Made by a program: the position numbers and the translations under genes. A DNA stretch of 64,000 bases, taken from positions 124,001-188,000 of the forward strand of contig NZ_JBKGXS010000004.1 of assembly GCF_046546475.1 (NCBI RefSeq). Reading direction: 5' to 3'. Under the pieces are notes generated by a model, which did no database searches, was not told the origin of the DNA, and saw only the letters and a program-made list of their open reading frames with translations. Of the stretch, positions 44,088 to 53,113 are shown in pieces. Positions within the stretch are counted from its first letter, which is position 1. Every line of letters begins with the position of its first letter. This stretch comes from Pseudonocardia phyllosphaerae (GTDB lineage: Bacteria > Actinomycetota > Actinomycetes > Mycobacteriales > Pseudonocardiaceae).

Positions 44088-44888
44088 TCAGGCCAGAGCC
44101 TTCGTGTCGGTGTCCTTGGCGGCGTCGGCGTCCTTCGCGGCCTGGGTGAACCGCACGTACCCGTTGGCCTCCAGCTCGTCGGCCAGCTCCGGGCCGCCGG
44201 ACTCGACGATGCGCCCGTTGGCGAACACGTGCACCTTGTCCGGCTTGATGTGGTTCAGGATCCGGGTGTAGTGCGTGATCAGCAGGACGCCGTTCTCCGG
44301 GTTCTCCCGGTACCGGTTCACGCCCTCGGACACGACGCGCAGGGCGTCGACGTCGAGGCCGGAGTCGGTCTCGTCGAGGATCGCGAAGCCCGGCTTGAGC
44401 AGCTCGAGCTGCAGGACCTCGTGGCGCTTCTTCTCACCGCCGGAGAAGCCCTCGTTGACCGAGCGGTCCGCGAACTCCGGGGAGATGTCGAGGTCGGACA
44501 TGGCCGACTTGACCTCCTTCACCCAGGTCCGCAGCTTCGGCGCCTCGCCGCGGGTGGCGGTGGCCGCCGACCGCAGGAAGTTCGCCATGGACACGCCCGG
44601 CACCTCGACGGGGTACTGCATCGCCAGGAACAGGCCCGCGCGGGCCCGCTCGTCGACGCTCATCTCCAGGACGTCCTCGCCGTCCAGGAGCACCTGCCCC
44701 GAGGTGATCGTGTACTTGGGGTGCCCGGCGATGGCGTAGGCCAGCGTGGACTTGCCCGAGCCGTTCGGGCCCATGATCGCGTGGGTCTCGCCCGCACCGA
44801 CGGTCAGGTCGACGCCGCGCAGGATCTCCTTGGGACCCTCCTCGGTCTCGACCGATGCGTGCAGGTCCTTGATCTCCAGAGTGGACAT
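44088..44888 (-). CDS. sufC: Fe-S assembly ATPase SufC
   Basis: ABC-type ATPase that drives the SufBCD scaffold. The 266-residue protein has Walker A MGPNGSGKSTLAYAI, SufC-specific GFSGGEKKRHEVLQ, and Walker B FAILDETDSGLDVDAL. ATG 44888 is weakly preceded by GGAG. A 51-base gap separates it from sufD. The C-terminal 25 residues are an Ala/Asp/Lys-rich tail. Confidence 0.96.
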   Translation of the reverse strand: MSTLEIKDLHASVETEEGPKEILRGVDLTVGAGETHAIMGPNGSGKSTLAYAIAGHPKYTITSGQVLLDGEDVLEMSVDERARAGLFLAMQYPVEVPGVSMANFLRSAATATRGEAPKLRTWVKEVKSAMSDLDISPEFADRSVNEGFSGGEKKRHEVLQLELLKPGFAILDETDSGLDVDALRVVSEGVNRYRENPENGVLLITHYTRILNHIKPDKVHVFANGRIVESGGPELADELEANGYVRFTQAAKDADAAKDTDTKALA

Positions 44889-44939
44889 CTTCGGTGGTCG
44901 CTCCGTGTCTCGCGAAAGTGTGTGTGGTGGGCGGGTCGC

Positions 44940-46127
44940 TCAGGCGCCCGTGATGGCCAGCTCGGCCTCGACGGCGTTCTCGAGCCGCTCCTTGAGCTCC
45001 GGCAACGTGATCTTGTTCAGGACCTCGCCGAAGAACCCGCGGACGACGAGCCGTCGTGCCTGGTCCTCCGGGATGCCGCGGCTGCGCAGGTAGAACAGCT
45101 GCTCGTCGTCGAACCGGCCGGTGGCGCTGGCGTGGCCCGCGCTCACGATCTCGCCGGTCTCGATCTCCAGGTTCGGGACCGAGTCCGCACGCGCGTGCTC
45201 GGTGAGCACCAGGTTGCGGTTGAACTCGAAGGTCTCGGTGTTCTCCGCCGCCGCGCGGATCAGCACGTCGCCGATCCACACCACGTGCGCCCCGTCGCGG
45301 GAGTCGCTCTGCAGCGCGTTCTTGTAGAGAACGTTGGACTTGCAGTTGGGCACCGAGTGGTCGACGAGCAGCCGCTGCTCGAGGTGCTGGCCGGCGTCGG
45401 TGAACCCGAGGCCGAGCAGCTCCGCGTCCCCGCCGGGGCCCGCGTAGTTGATCGTCGAGGAGACGCGCACCAGGTCGCCGCCCAGCTGCACGGCGGTGCC
45501 GCGCAGCAGGGCGTCGCGGCCGACCATGTAGTGCTCGGCGCCGACGTGCACCGCGTCGTCGGCCCACTCCTCGGTGACCACCAGGGTCAGCCGGGAGCCG
45601 TCGGCCAGGACGACCTCGGTGTTGTCGGCGAGCACGCCGGACCCGCGGTGGACGACGACGACCGTCGCCTCGGTGTGCGGGGTGGTCCGGATGTGCAGGT
45701 GCGCCGCCGCCGAGACGCCCACGCCGGGCCCGTCGACGGTGATGGTCACCGGCTCCGGGGTTCCGTCGAGGGTCACCACGGTGGCCTCGTCGAACGCCGA
45801 CCAGGCGGCCGCCGCGACGCGGTCGGTGGGGACGCCACCCTCGCCGAGGCGTGCGTCGTCGCGCCCGACCTCCTCGACGGTGATCCCCGGGCCCTGGGTG
45901 ACCTCGAACTTGGCCGAGCCCTGGAAGTCGGCGGAGCCGTCGTGCAGGCCGTGCAGCCGGCGCAGCGGGGTGAAGCGCCAGTTCTCCTCGCGGCCGCCGG
46001 GGACCTCGAAGGCCTCGACGTCGAACGACCGGAACCGCTCGCCCGCAGAGGCGATCGGGACCTCGCCCTGGCCCTCCTTGGCGCCCTTCAGCTCCGGCGC
46101 CAGACCAGAAACGTCACTTGCCGTCAT
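44940..46127 (-). CDS. sufD: Fe-S assembly scaffold SufD
   Basis: SufB-related scaffold subunit of SufBCD, 395 residues. The characteristic C-terminal half reads LLVDHSVPNCKSNVLYKNAL, then NLEIETGEIVSAGHASATGRFDDEQLFYLRSRG. Its start overlaps the sufB stop by four bases. Confidence 0.95.
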   Translation of the reverse strand: MTASDVSGLAPELKGAKEGQGEVPIASAGERFRSFDVEAFEVPGGREENWRFTPLRRLHGLHDGSADFQGSAKFEVTQGPGITVEEVGRDDARLGEGGVPTDRVAAAAWSAFDEATVVTLDGTPEPVTITVDGPGVGVSAAAHLHIRTTPHTEATVVVVHRGSGVLADNTEVVLADGSRLTLVVTEEWADDAVHVGAEHYMVGRDALLRGTAVQLGGDLVRVSSTINYAGPGGDAELLGLGFTDAGQHLEQRLLVDHSVPNCKSNVLYKNALQSDSRDGAHVVWIGDVLIRAAAENTETFEFNRNLVLTEHARADSVPNLEIETGEIVSAGHASATGRFDDEQLFYLRSRGIPEDQARRLVVRGFFGEVLNKITLPELKERLENAVEAELAITGA

Positions 46128-47560
46128 CCGACGGAACCCTCCATCTGCAGCTCGATGAGCCGGTTCAGCTCCAGCGCGTACTCCATCGGCAGCTCACGGG
46201 CGATCGGCTCGACGAACCCGCGCACCACCATGGCCATGGCCTCGTCCTCGGTCAGACCGCGGCTCATCAGGTAGAAGAGCTGGTCGTCGGAGACCTTGGA
46301 GACCGTGGCCTCGTGCCCCATCGACACGTCGTCGTTGCGGATGTCGACGTAGGGGTAGGTGTCCGACCGGGAGATCTGGTCGACCAGCAGCGCGTCGCAC
46401 TTCACCGTGGACCGGGAGTTGCGCGCCTTCGGGTTGACCTGGATCAGGCCGCGGTAGGACGTCCGGCCGCCGCCGCGGGCCACCGACTTCGACACGATCG
46501 TCGACGACGTGTTCGGCGCGAGATGCACCATCTTGGCGCCGGCGTCCTGGTGCTGGTCCTCGCCCGCGAAGGCGACGGACAGGACCTCGCCCTTCGCGTG
46601 CTCGCCCATCAGCCACACGGCCGGGTACTTCATGGTCACCTTGGAGCCGAGGTTGCCGTCGACCCACTCCATGGTCGCGCCCTCCTCGGCCTTGGCGCGC
46701 TTGGTGACCAGGTTGTAGACGTTGTTCGACCAGTTCTGGATCGTGGTGTAGCGGCAGCGGCCGCCCTTCTTGACCACGATCTCGACGACGGCCGAGTGCA
46801 GCGAGTCGGTCTTGTAGATCGGCGCGGTGCAGCCCTCGACGTAGTGCACGTAGGCACCCTCGTCGACGATGATCAGCGTCCGCTCGAACTGGCCCATGTT
46901 CTCGGTGTTGATCCGGAAGTAGGCCTGGAGCGGGATGTCGACGTGCACGCCCGGCGGCACGTAGATGAACGAGCCTCCCGACCAGACGGCCGAGTTCAGC
47001 GCGGAGAACTTGTTGTCCCCGGACGGGATGACCGAGCCGAAGTACTCCTTGAACAGCTCCGGGTGCTCCTTGAGCGCGGTGTCGGTGTCGAGGAACACCA
47101 CGCCCTGCTCCTCCAGGTCCTCACGGATCTGGTGGTAGACGACCTCGGACTCGTACTGGGCGGCGACGCCGGCGACGAGCCGGTCCTTCTCCGCCTCCGG
47201 GATGCCGAGCTTGTCGTAGGTGTTCTTGATGTCCTCGGGCAGGTCCTCCCAGGAGGCCGCCTGCTTCTCCGTGGACCGCACGAAGTACTTGATGTTGTCG
47301 AAGTCGATCCCGGAGAGGTCGGAACCCCACCGCGGCATCGGCTTCTTGGAGAAGATGTCGAGCGCCTTCTGGCGGAACTCGAGCATCCACTCGGGCTCGT
47401 CCTTCAGGCGGGAGATGTCGGCGACGACCTCCGAGGAGAGGCCGCGCTTCGCGCTCTCGCCCGCGGCGTCCGAGTCGGCCCAGCCGAACTCGTAACGGCC
47501 GAGGGCCGCGATCGTCTCCTCCTGGGTGAGCTCGTTGCGCACATCAGGAGTGGTCGTCAT
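46124..47560 (-). CDS. sufB: Fe-S assembly scaffold SufB
   Basis: Core scaffold on which the cluster is built, 478 residues. Family blocks are YFGSVIPSGDNKFSALNSAVW, FIYVPPGVHVDIPLQAYFRI, CTAPIYKTDSLHSAVVEI with the conserved cysteine, and ISRSDTYPYVDIRNDDVSMG. No intein interrupts it, unlike some mycobacterial sufB genes. ATG 47560 follows GGGAGG and overlaps the sufR stop by four bases. Confidence 0.96.
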   Translation of the reverse strand: MTTTPDVRNELTQEETIAALGRYEFGWADSDAAGESAKRGLSSEVVADISRLKDEPEWMLEFRQKALDIFSKKPMPRWGSDLSGIDFDNIKYFVRSTEKQAASWEDLPEDIKNTYDKLGIPEAEKDRLVAGVAAQYESEVVYHQIREDLEEQGVVFLDTDTALKEHPELFKEYFGSVIPSGDNKFSALNSAVWSGGSFIYVPPGVHVDIPLQAYFRINTENMGQFERTLIIVDEGAYVHYVEGCTAPIYKTDSLHSAVVEIVVKKGGRCRYTTIQNWSNNVYNLVTKRAKAEEGATMEWVDGNLGSKVTMKYPAVWLMGEHAKGEVLSVAFAGEDQHQDAGAKMVHLAPNTSSTIVSKSVARGGGRTSYRGLIQVNPKARNSRSTVKCDALLVDQISRSDTYPYVDIRNDDVSMGHEATVSKVSDDQLFYLMSRGLTEDEAMAMVVRGFVEPIARELPMEYALELNRLIELQMEGSVG

Positions 47561-48357
47561 TCGGACTGCCTCCCTTTCGGGGACCGTGGTGGCGGGAGGG
47601 TCGCGGTGCGCGCCCCTCCCCTGTCCCGTGCCCGTGCGAGGAGTTCGGGATCCTCGAGCGGGACGTGTGTGGTGCACGCGGCGTCGCCGCGTGCGATGGT
47701 CGCCAGCCGCTGCACGTGGGTGCCCAGCAGCTCGGCGAAGGCCGTCGTCTCGGCCTCGCAGAGCTCCGGGAACTCGGCGGCGACGTGCGCCACCGGGCAG
47801 TGGTGCTGGCAGAGCTGCACACCGAACCCGCCGTTGCGGGTCTGCGCAGCGTAGCCACGGGCGCTGAGCACCCGGGCCAGCGCCTCGGCGCGGTCCTGCG
47901 GGGTCGCGGGCGAGGTCACCGTGGTGACATCCGCACCCAGCAGGTCGTGCACCCGGCGGCGCGCGAACGCGTCCACCGCCTGCTCCCCCGCCGTCTCGGC
48001 GAGGAAGCGCAGGGCCGAGGAGGCCAGGTCGTCGTAACCGTGCCCGAACCGGACCCGGCCGGAGTCGGTGAGCAGGTACTCCTTCGCCGGACGCCCGCGC
48101 CCGCGGGGCCGCGAGGACCGCGACGGTGCGCGGGCCTCGGCCTCGCCGTCGGCGATCAGGGCGTCCAGGTGCCGCCGGACGGCGGCCTCGGTGAGCGCCA
48201 GCTCGGCCGCCACGACGGCGGCCGTGACCGGGCCCTGCTCCATCAGTACCCGGGCCACCGCGGCCCGGGTGCCCGACCCGGAGGCGGGCAGGACGGACTC
48301 GGCCCCGTGCCCGCAGGCCGGGTCCGTGCGCGTCTGCGCTGTCCGCTCCGTTTTCAC
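47557..48357 (-). CDS. sufR: Fe-S sensing repressor of the suf operon
   Basis: A 266-residue regulator with an N-terminal winged helix (LMEQGPVTAAVVAAELALTEAAVRRHLDAL), a Pro/Arg wing (RGRGRPAKEYLL), and a C-terminal cluster-binding region with Cys183, Cys187, Cys200 and Cys228. It is expected to bind a cluster and repress sufRBDCSUT when Fe-S supply is adequate. I choose GTG 48357 because the conserved protein begins near here. An alternative ATG 48387 has GGGGGG upstream. A SufR-type operator overlaps the start codon. The stop overlaps sufB. Confidence 0.9.
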   Translation of the reverse strand: MKTERTAQTRTDPACGHGAESVLPASGSGTRAAVARVLMEQGPVTAAVVAAELALTEAAVRRHLDALIADGEAEARAPSRSSRPRGRGRPAKEYLLTDSGRVRFGHGYDDLASSALRFLAETAGEQAVDAFARRRVHDLLGADVTTVTSPATPQDRAEALARVLSARGYAAQTRNGGFGVQLCQHHCPVAHVAAEFPELCEAETTAFAELLGTHVQRLATIARGDAACTTHVPLEDPELLARARDRGGARTATLPPPRSPKGRQSE

Positions 48358-48370
48358 AACACCAGTGTTG
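48354..48370 (-). promoter_or_regulatory. SufR-type operator
   Basis: Plus strand CAACACCAGTGTTG (48357-48370) is a palindrome of the CAAC-N6-GTTG type known for cyanobacterial SufR. Read on the minus strand, ACACT-N5-TGTGA (48368-48354) also matches the mycobacterial SufR site as I recall it. It covers the sufR start codon and the likely -10. Confidence 0.7.
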
Positions 48371-48550
48371 CGGATATCGGCCGGCATCGCAAAAGGACCC
48401 CCCTCGCGACCGGGGACGCCGTGACCGGGCTCACCCACGCAGGCCCCGGGAGGGCCGAGCCGGGCCGGCACGCCGCGTACACGGGGCGTACCCGGCCGGG
48501 TGCGGGCCGGTGACGGGGAGCCGGGGACCACCCGACTAACCTCAACACCC

Positions 48551-50257
48551 ATGGTGAGGCCCGAGGTCGCCCCGGCCGGGCGCGAGGACCGCGCGAGCGA
48601 CGGCTCGGCGCACGACGGCGCGCCGGACGTCGCCCGGACGGACGCCGGCCCCGCGGCCGACGGGCCCGCCGGGCGGACCGGCGCCGTGGCCGCGGGACCG
48701 CCGCGCCGCCGCCGGGGAACCCGTCCCCGCCGCGGGCTGCGCGACCAGGCGCGGATCGCGCGCCGGCTCGGGCTGACCGGCTCGCTGCTGATGGCCTACA
48801 GCGCGCTCGGCTCGGGCGCGTTCCCGGTGCCGAACCCGCTCAACGGGCTGCGGCTGATCGGCCTGCCCGCCCGCAACGTCACCCTGGCCATCGCGGTCAC
48901 CTACGCCGGCCTGCTGATGGTCGTGACGTCGTGGGTGTGGATCGCCCGGATGCTGACGTCGAAGGGCGCGCACCACCCGGCACCGGAGCGCCGCGAGCTG
49001 GGCCGCACCGCGATCCTGTGGGGCCTGCCGCTGGCCCTGGCGCCGCCGATGTTCACCAAGGACATCTACAGCTACCTGGCGCAGAGCGCGACCCTGGCCC
49101 GCGGCATCGACCCGTACACGATCGGCCCGGCACAGGCGCTGGGCATCAGCGACCCGCTGGTCGGCGGCATCCCGACGATCTGGCGGGACACCCCGGCGCC
49201 GTACGGGCCGCTGTTCCTGGGGCTGGGCCGGATCATCACCGCGTTCAGCGGGGAGAACGTCGTGCTCGGCATCTTCGAGCACCGGCTGCTGGCGCTGGTC
49301 GGGGTCGCGGCGATGGTGTGGGTGCTCCCCCGCCTGGCCCAGCGCTTCGGCGTCGACGAGGGTCTGGTCGTGTGGCTCGGCGCCGCGAACCCGCTGGTGC
49401 TGTTCCACCTGGTCAGCGGCATCCACAACGAGTCGATCATGCTGCCGCTGCTGCTGCTCGGCCTCTGGGTCGCCCTCGGCCGCGACGACACCCCGCTGCC
49501 CTGGTGGCGCATCTCCCTCGGTGCGGCGCTGATCGTCGGGGCCGCATCGGTGAAGCTGCCCGCCCTGCTGGCGCTGGGCTTCGTCGGCGTGCACCTGGTC
49601 CGCCGCGCCGGCGGGCGCTGGAAGGACTGGGTGGCGATCACCTCCTGGTTCTCGGTGATCGCCGTGGTCGTGCTGTCGGCGTTCAGCTTCGCCACCGGCC
49701 TGGGCTTCAACTGGCTCAAGGGCCTGTCGGCGCCGAGCGCGATCCGCAGCTGGTTCTCCGTCAGCACCGACCTCGGCATGATCGCCGGGCAGCTCGGGCG
49801 GGTGCTCGGGCTCGGCGACCACTCCGACGCCACGCTGGACCTGGCGCGCAACATCGGCTGGGCCGCCGTCGCCGTCCTGGTGGCCTACACACTGCTCAAG
49901 ACCGCCCGCGGGAAGCTCGACCCGGTCACCGGCACCGCCGCCGGCCTCGGCGCCGTCGTGCTGCTCGGCCCAGTCGTGCACCCCTGGTACCTGTTCTGGG
50001 GTCTCATGCCGCTGATCACGACGAACAAGATGCCGCGCTACCGGCGGGCCATGCTCGCGTTCTCCGCGGTGATAGCGCTGCTCGTCCCGCCGACCGGCAC
50101 CGACTTCATGTTCCGCGCGTTCCAGCTGCCGCTGTCGGTCATCGCCGGGCTGGTGATGTTCGCGCTGTCGCTGGTCGTCGTGCGGTACGCGCTGCGTGCC
50201 CCCACCGGCCCCGCAGGTTCGGCCGGTTCCGCCCCCGACCACACCGCGGCCGCGTGA
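48551..50257 (+). CDS. mptB: Polyprenol-phosphomannose-dependent alpha-(1->6)-mannosyltransferase (MptB-like)
   Basis: A GT-C glycosyltransferase with about 13 membrane segments, 568 residues. Homologues extend the mannan core of lipomannan/lipoglycans. Family signs are MFTKDIYSYLAQSATLARGIDPYT with the catalytic aspartate, RDTPAPYGPLFL, and VHPWYLFWGL in the C-terminal part. An Arg/Pro-rich cytoplasmic N-terminus precedes the first segment. It is divergent from sufR, as in mycobacteria (Rv1459c). TAACCT lies 8 bases before ATG 48551 with no ribosome site, so a leaderless start is likely. The ABC ATPase start overlaps its stop. Confidence 0.88.
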   Translation: MVRPEVAPAGREDRASDGSAHDGAPDVARTDAGPAADGPAGRTGAVAAGPPRRRRGTRPRRGLRDQARIARRLGLTGSLLMAYSALGSGAFPVPNPLNGLRLIGLPARNVTLAIAVTYAGLLMVVTSWVWIARMLTSKGAHHPAPERRELGRTAILWGLPLALAPPMFTKDIYSYLAQSATLARGIDPYTIGPAQALGISDPLVGGIPTIWRDTPAPYGPLFLGLGRIITAFSGENVVLGIFEHRLLALVGVAAMVWVLPRLAQRFGVDEGLVVWLGAANPLVLFHLVSGIHNESIMLPLLLLGLWVALGRDDTPLPWWRISLGAALIVGAASVKLPALLALGFVGVHLVRRAGGRWKDWVAITSWFSVIAVVVLSAFSFATGLGFNWLKGLSAPSAIRSWFSVSTDLGMIAGQLGRVLGLGDHSDATLDLARNIGWAAVAVLVAYTLLKTARGKLDPVTGTAAGLGAVVLLGPVVHPWYLFWGLMPLITTNKMPRYRRAMLAFSAVIALLVPPTGTDFMFRAFQLPLSVIAGLVMFALSLVVVRYALRAPTGPAGSAGSAPDHTAAA

Positions 50258-51165
50258 GCGCCGCGCTGGAGGCCCGCGGCCTCGTCGTCCGCTACGGGAC
50301 CACGACGGCCGTCGACGGCGTCGACCTGGACCTGGCCCGCGGCGAGGTGCTCGCCCTGCTCGGCCCGAACGGCGCCGGGAAGTCGAGCACCGTCGAGGTC
50401 TGCACCGGCCTGCTCCGCCCGGACGCCGGGACGGTGCGCGTCCTGGGCCGGGACCCGCGCGACGAGGCCGTCCGGCCCCGGCTCGGCGTCATGCCCCAGG
50501 GCGGCGGCGCCTACCCGGCCGTACGCACCGGGGAGATGCTGCACCTGGTCGCCGACTGCGCCGCCGACCCGATCGACCCGAACCTGCTCATCGACGTGCT
50601 CGGGCTGCGCCCGCACGCCCGCACGCCGTTCAAGCAGCTCTCCGGCGGCGAGCAGCAGCGCCTCGCGCTGGCCTGCGCGGTCGTCGGGCGCCCGGAGCTG
50701 GTGTTCCTCGACGAGCCGACCGCCGGGCTGGACGTGCAGGCCCGCCACCTGGTGTGGGAGCTGGTCGACGCGCTGCGCCGGGACGGCGTCGGGGTGCTGC
50801 TGACCACGCACCTGATGGAGGAGGCCGAGCGCCTCGCCGACGACGTCGTGATCATCGACCACGGCCGCGTCGTCGCGCACGGGTCGCCGGCTCAGCTCAC
50901 CGCGGGCGACCAGACCGAGCTGCGGTTCCGGGCCCGGCCCGGGATGGACACCGGCGGGCTCACCGACCGGCTGCCCACCGGCTACGCCGCCGGCGAGACC
51001 GCACCCGGGCGCTACCGGGTGCAGGGCCGGATCGACCCGGGCGCGCTGGCCGCGATCACCGGCTGGTGTGCCGACCAGGGCGTCATGGCCGACGACGTGC
51101 AGGTCGTGCGGCGCAGTCTCGAGGACGTCTTCCTCGATCTGACCGGACGGGAGCTGCGGTCGTGA
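50254..51165 (+). CDS. ABC exporter ATP-binding protein
   Basis: A 303-residue ATPase of the ABC-2 exporter class. Walker A LLGPNGAGKSSTVEV, signature LSGGEQQRLALA, Walker B LVFLDEPTAGLD and H-loop LLTTHLMEEAERLADD are intact. A C-terminal domain follows (about 220-303). It overlaps mptB upstream and the permease downstream by four bases each, so the three are one operon. Mycobacterial counterpart Rv1458c. Substrate unknown; the context suggests envelope glycans or lipids. Confidence 0.92.
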   Translation: MSAALEARGLVVRYGTTTAVDGVDLDLARGEVLALLGPNGAGKSSTVEVCTGLLRPDAGTVRVLGRDPRDEAVRPRLGVMPQGGGAYPAVRTGEMLHLVADCAADPIDPNLLIDVLGLRPHARTPFKQLSGGEQQRLALACAVVGRPELVFLDEPTAGLDVQARHLVWELVDALRRDGVGVLLTTHLMEEAERLADDVVIIDHGRVVAHGSPAQLTAGDQTELRFRARPGMDTGGLTDRLPTGYAAGETAPGRYRVQGRIDPGALAAITGWCADQGVMADDVQVVRRSLEDVFLDLTGRELRS

Positions 51166-51938
51166 CCACCTTCGCCGAGGGGACCTTCACCCCCGCACCC
51201 GGGCGCGGCTCACTGGTCGGGATGCTGCGCGCGCAGGCCGGGCTCGAGACCCGCCTCGCGCTGCGCAACGCCGAGCAGGTCCTGCTGACGCTGCTCATCC
51301 CGGCCGTGCTGCTGGTCGTGCTGGCCCTGGTGAACGTGCTGCCCACCCCGGAACCGCGGGTGAGCTGGGTGTTCGCGTCGATGCTGGCGCTGGCCGTGAT
51401 GAGCTCGGCGTTCACCAGCCAGGCCATCGCGCTGGGCTTCGACCGCCGCTACGGGGCGCTGCGCCGGCTGGGCGCGACCGCGATCCCCCGCTGGCTACTG
51501 GTGTGCGGGCGGCTGACCGCCGTCGGCGTCGTCGTGGTGATCCAGGTGGTGCTGCTGGCGCTGCTCGCGCTGCTGCTCGGCTGGTCCCCGGCGGGCGCCC
51601 GGCTCGACGGCGTCGTGCTCGCCGTGCTGCTGGGCGCGGCCGCGTTCGGGGCGCTGGGGATCCTGCTGGGCGGCACGCTCCGCGCGGAGATCACCCTGGC
51701 CGTGGCGAACCTGGTGTGGTTCCTGCTGCTGCTGGCCGGCGGGATCGTCGTCCCGGTCGCGGAGCTGCCCGGGCCGCTGTCCGCGCTCGCCGGGTGGCTG
51801 CCGTCCGGGGCGCTGGCCGAGGCGCTGCGGGCCGCGCTCGGGGCCGGGCAGTTCCCGCCCGCCGGGTCGCTGCTCGTGCTCGCCGGATGGGCCGTGGCCG
51901 CCGGGCTGCTCGCGGCACGCACCGTGCGCTGGCGCTGA
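51162..51938 (+). CDS. ABC-2 type exporter permease
   Basis: A 258-residue membrane protein with six predicted segments, the partner of the preceding ATPase. It opens with a cytoplasmic N-terminus LRAQAGLETRLALRNAEQ and has WVFASMLALAVMSSAF and LLLAGGIVVPVAELPGPL. GTG 51162 overlaps the ATPase stop. Its last codons are part of a 36-bp tandem duplication that continues past the stop. Confidence 0.9.
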   Translation: MTTFAEGTFTPAPGRGSLVGMLRAQAGLETRLALRNAEQVLLTLLIPAVLLVVLALVNVLPTPEPRVSWVFASMLALAVMSSAFTSQAIALGFDRRYGALRRLGATAIPRWLLVCGRLTAVGVVVVIQVVLLALLALLLGWSPAGARLDGVVLAVLLGAAAFGALGILLGGTLRAEITLAVANLVWFLLLLAGGIVVPVAELPGPLSALAGWLPSGALAEALRAALGAGQFPPAGSLLVLAGWAVAAGLLAARTVRWR

Positions 51939-52007
51939 GGCCCCTCCACGGCGCACACCGTGCGCCGGCGCTGAGGCCCCTCCACGGCGCACACCGTGCG
52001 CCGGCGC
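51921..52007. repeat. 36-bp tandem repeat over the permease stop
   Basis: Units at 51921-51956 and 51957-51992, with a partial copy at 51993-52007. The first contains the last codons and stop of the permease gene. Units differ by one base. Confidence 0.9.
51950..52002 (+). terminator. Duplicated terminator hairpin
   Basis: GGCGCAC-ACC-GTGCGCC occurs twice (51950-51966 and 51986-52002) because of the 36-bp tandem repeat, giving two 7-bp stems with three-base loops after the ABC exporter operon. Confidence 0.6.
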
Positions 52008-52070
52008 CGATGACCGCCGCGGGACCCGCCGTGCGCCGGGGCCGGGACGCGGCCTCCTAGACTCGGGGGC

Positions 52071-53045
52071 GTGTCGTTCCTGGCCCGCATCCCCGCCACC
52101 CCGCCGACGCTGATGCGGGGCCTGGCGATCGCCAACCTGGTCGCCCAGATCGGCATCGGTGTCACCGGCTCGGTGGTGCGCGTGACCGGGTCCGGGCTGG
52201 GCTGCTCCACCTGGCCGCAGTGCGAGCCGGGCAGCATGGTGCCGGTCTCGCACGCCGAGATCGCACCGCTGCACATGTGGATCGAGTTCTCCAACCGGCT
52301 GCTCGGTGTCGTCGTCGCGCTGACGACGGCGGCGGTGCTGCTCGGCGCGTTCCGGACCGTCCCGCGGCGCCGCCGGCTGCGCGGGCTGGCGCTGGCCATG
52401 CCCGTCGGCGTCGTCGCGCAGGCGGTGATCGGCGGGGTCACCGTGCTCACCGGGCTGAGCTGGTGGACGGTGTCACTGCACTTCCTCGCCTCGATGGTGC
52501 TGGTCTGGTGCTCGGTGCTGCTGGTCGACGCCGCGGGCGAGGCCGACGGGCCGGTCACCCGCACCGTCCCGGCCGCCGGGCGCGGCCTGGTCCTGGTCTC
52601 GACGGTGGTCCTGGCCGTCCTGCTGCTGGCGGGCACCCTGGTCACCGCGGCCGGCCCGCACGGCGGTGACCCGGCCACCCCGCGGCTCGCGCTGAGCATC
52701 CCCGGGCTGGCCCAGGCGCACGCCGACGTGCTGTTCGCCTACCTCGGCACGCTCGTCGGCCTGGGGTTCCTGCTGCACGCCTGCGCCGCCCCGGCCCGGC
52801 TGGTCCGCCGGTTCCGCGTGCTGGTCGTCGTGGTCCTCGCCCAGGGTGCGCTGGGCGGGATCCAGTACGCCCTCGGCGTGCCCGAGCTGCTGGTCTCGCT
52901 GCACGTCCTCGGTGCCGGGCTGGTCGCCGCGGCCGCCGCGTCGGTGTGGAGCGCGACGTCCGCGCGGCCCGTCCCCGGCCAGGAGCCCGCCACCCCGGCC
53001 GACGACCTGCGGTCGCTCGCCGGGACCGCGGGCGACCGCGGCTGA
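52071..53045 (+). CDS. ctaA: Heme A synthase
   Basis: Converts heme O to heme A for aa3-type cytochrome oxidase. The 324-residue protein has about eight membrane segments. Conserved features are VVRVTGSGLGCSTWPQCEPG with the first conserved cysteines and LHMWIEFSNRLLG with heme-ligand histidine. LHFLASMVLVWC and QAHADVLFAYLG carry further histidines. GTG 52071 has TAGACT exactly 7 bases upstream and no ribosome site, so a leaderless mRNA is likely. It is the positional equivalent of mycobacterial Rv1456c. Confidence 0.94.
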   Translation: MSFLARIPATPPTLMRGLAIANLVAQIGIGVTGSVVRVTGSGLGCSTWPQCEPGSMVPVSHAEIAPLHMWIEFSNRLLGVVVALTTAAVLLGAFRTVPRRRRLRGLALAMPVGVVAQAVIGGVTVLTGLSWWTVSLHFLASMVLVWCSVLLVDAAGEADGPVTRTVPAAGRGLVLVSTVVLAVLLLAGTLVTAAGPHGGDPATPRLALSIPGLAQAHADVLFAYLGTLVGLGFLLHACAAPARLVRRFRVLVVVVLAQGALGGIQYALGVPELLVSLHVLGAGLVAAAAASVWSATSARPVPGQEPATPADDLRSLAGTAGDRG

Positions 53046-53113
53046 GCACTCCCCCGGCACCGGGTGCATGATCGGCTCGTACCCGCAACGGACGAGCACG
53101 ACAGGGAGGCGCC

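Noticed and set aside
46124..47560. Intein in sufB
   Set aside because: Mycobacterial sufB genes can carry inteins, but this frame is continuous at the normal length of 478 residues, with no splicing motifs.
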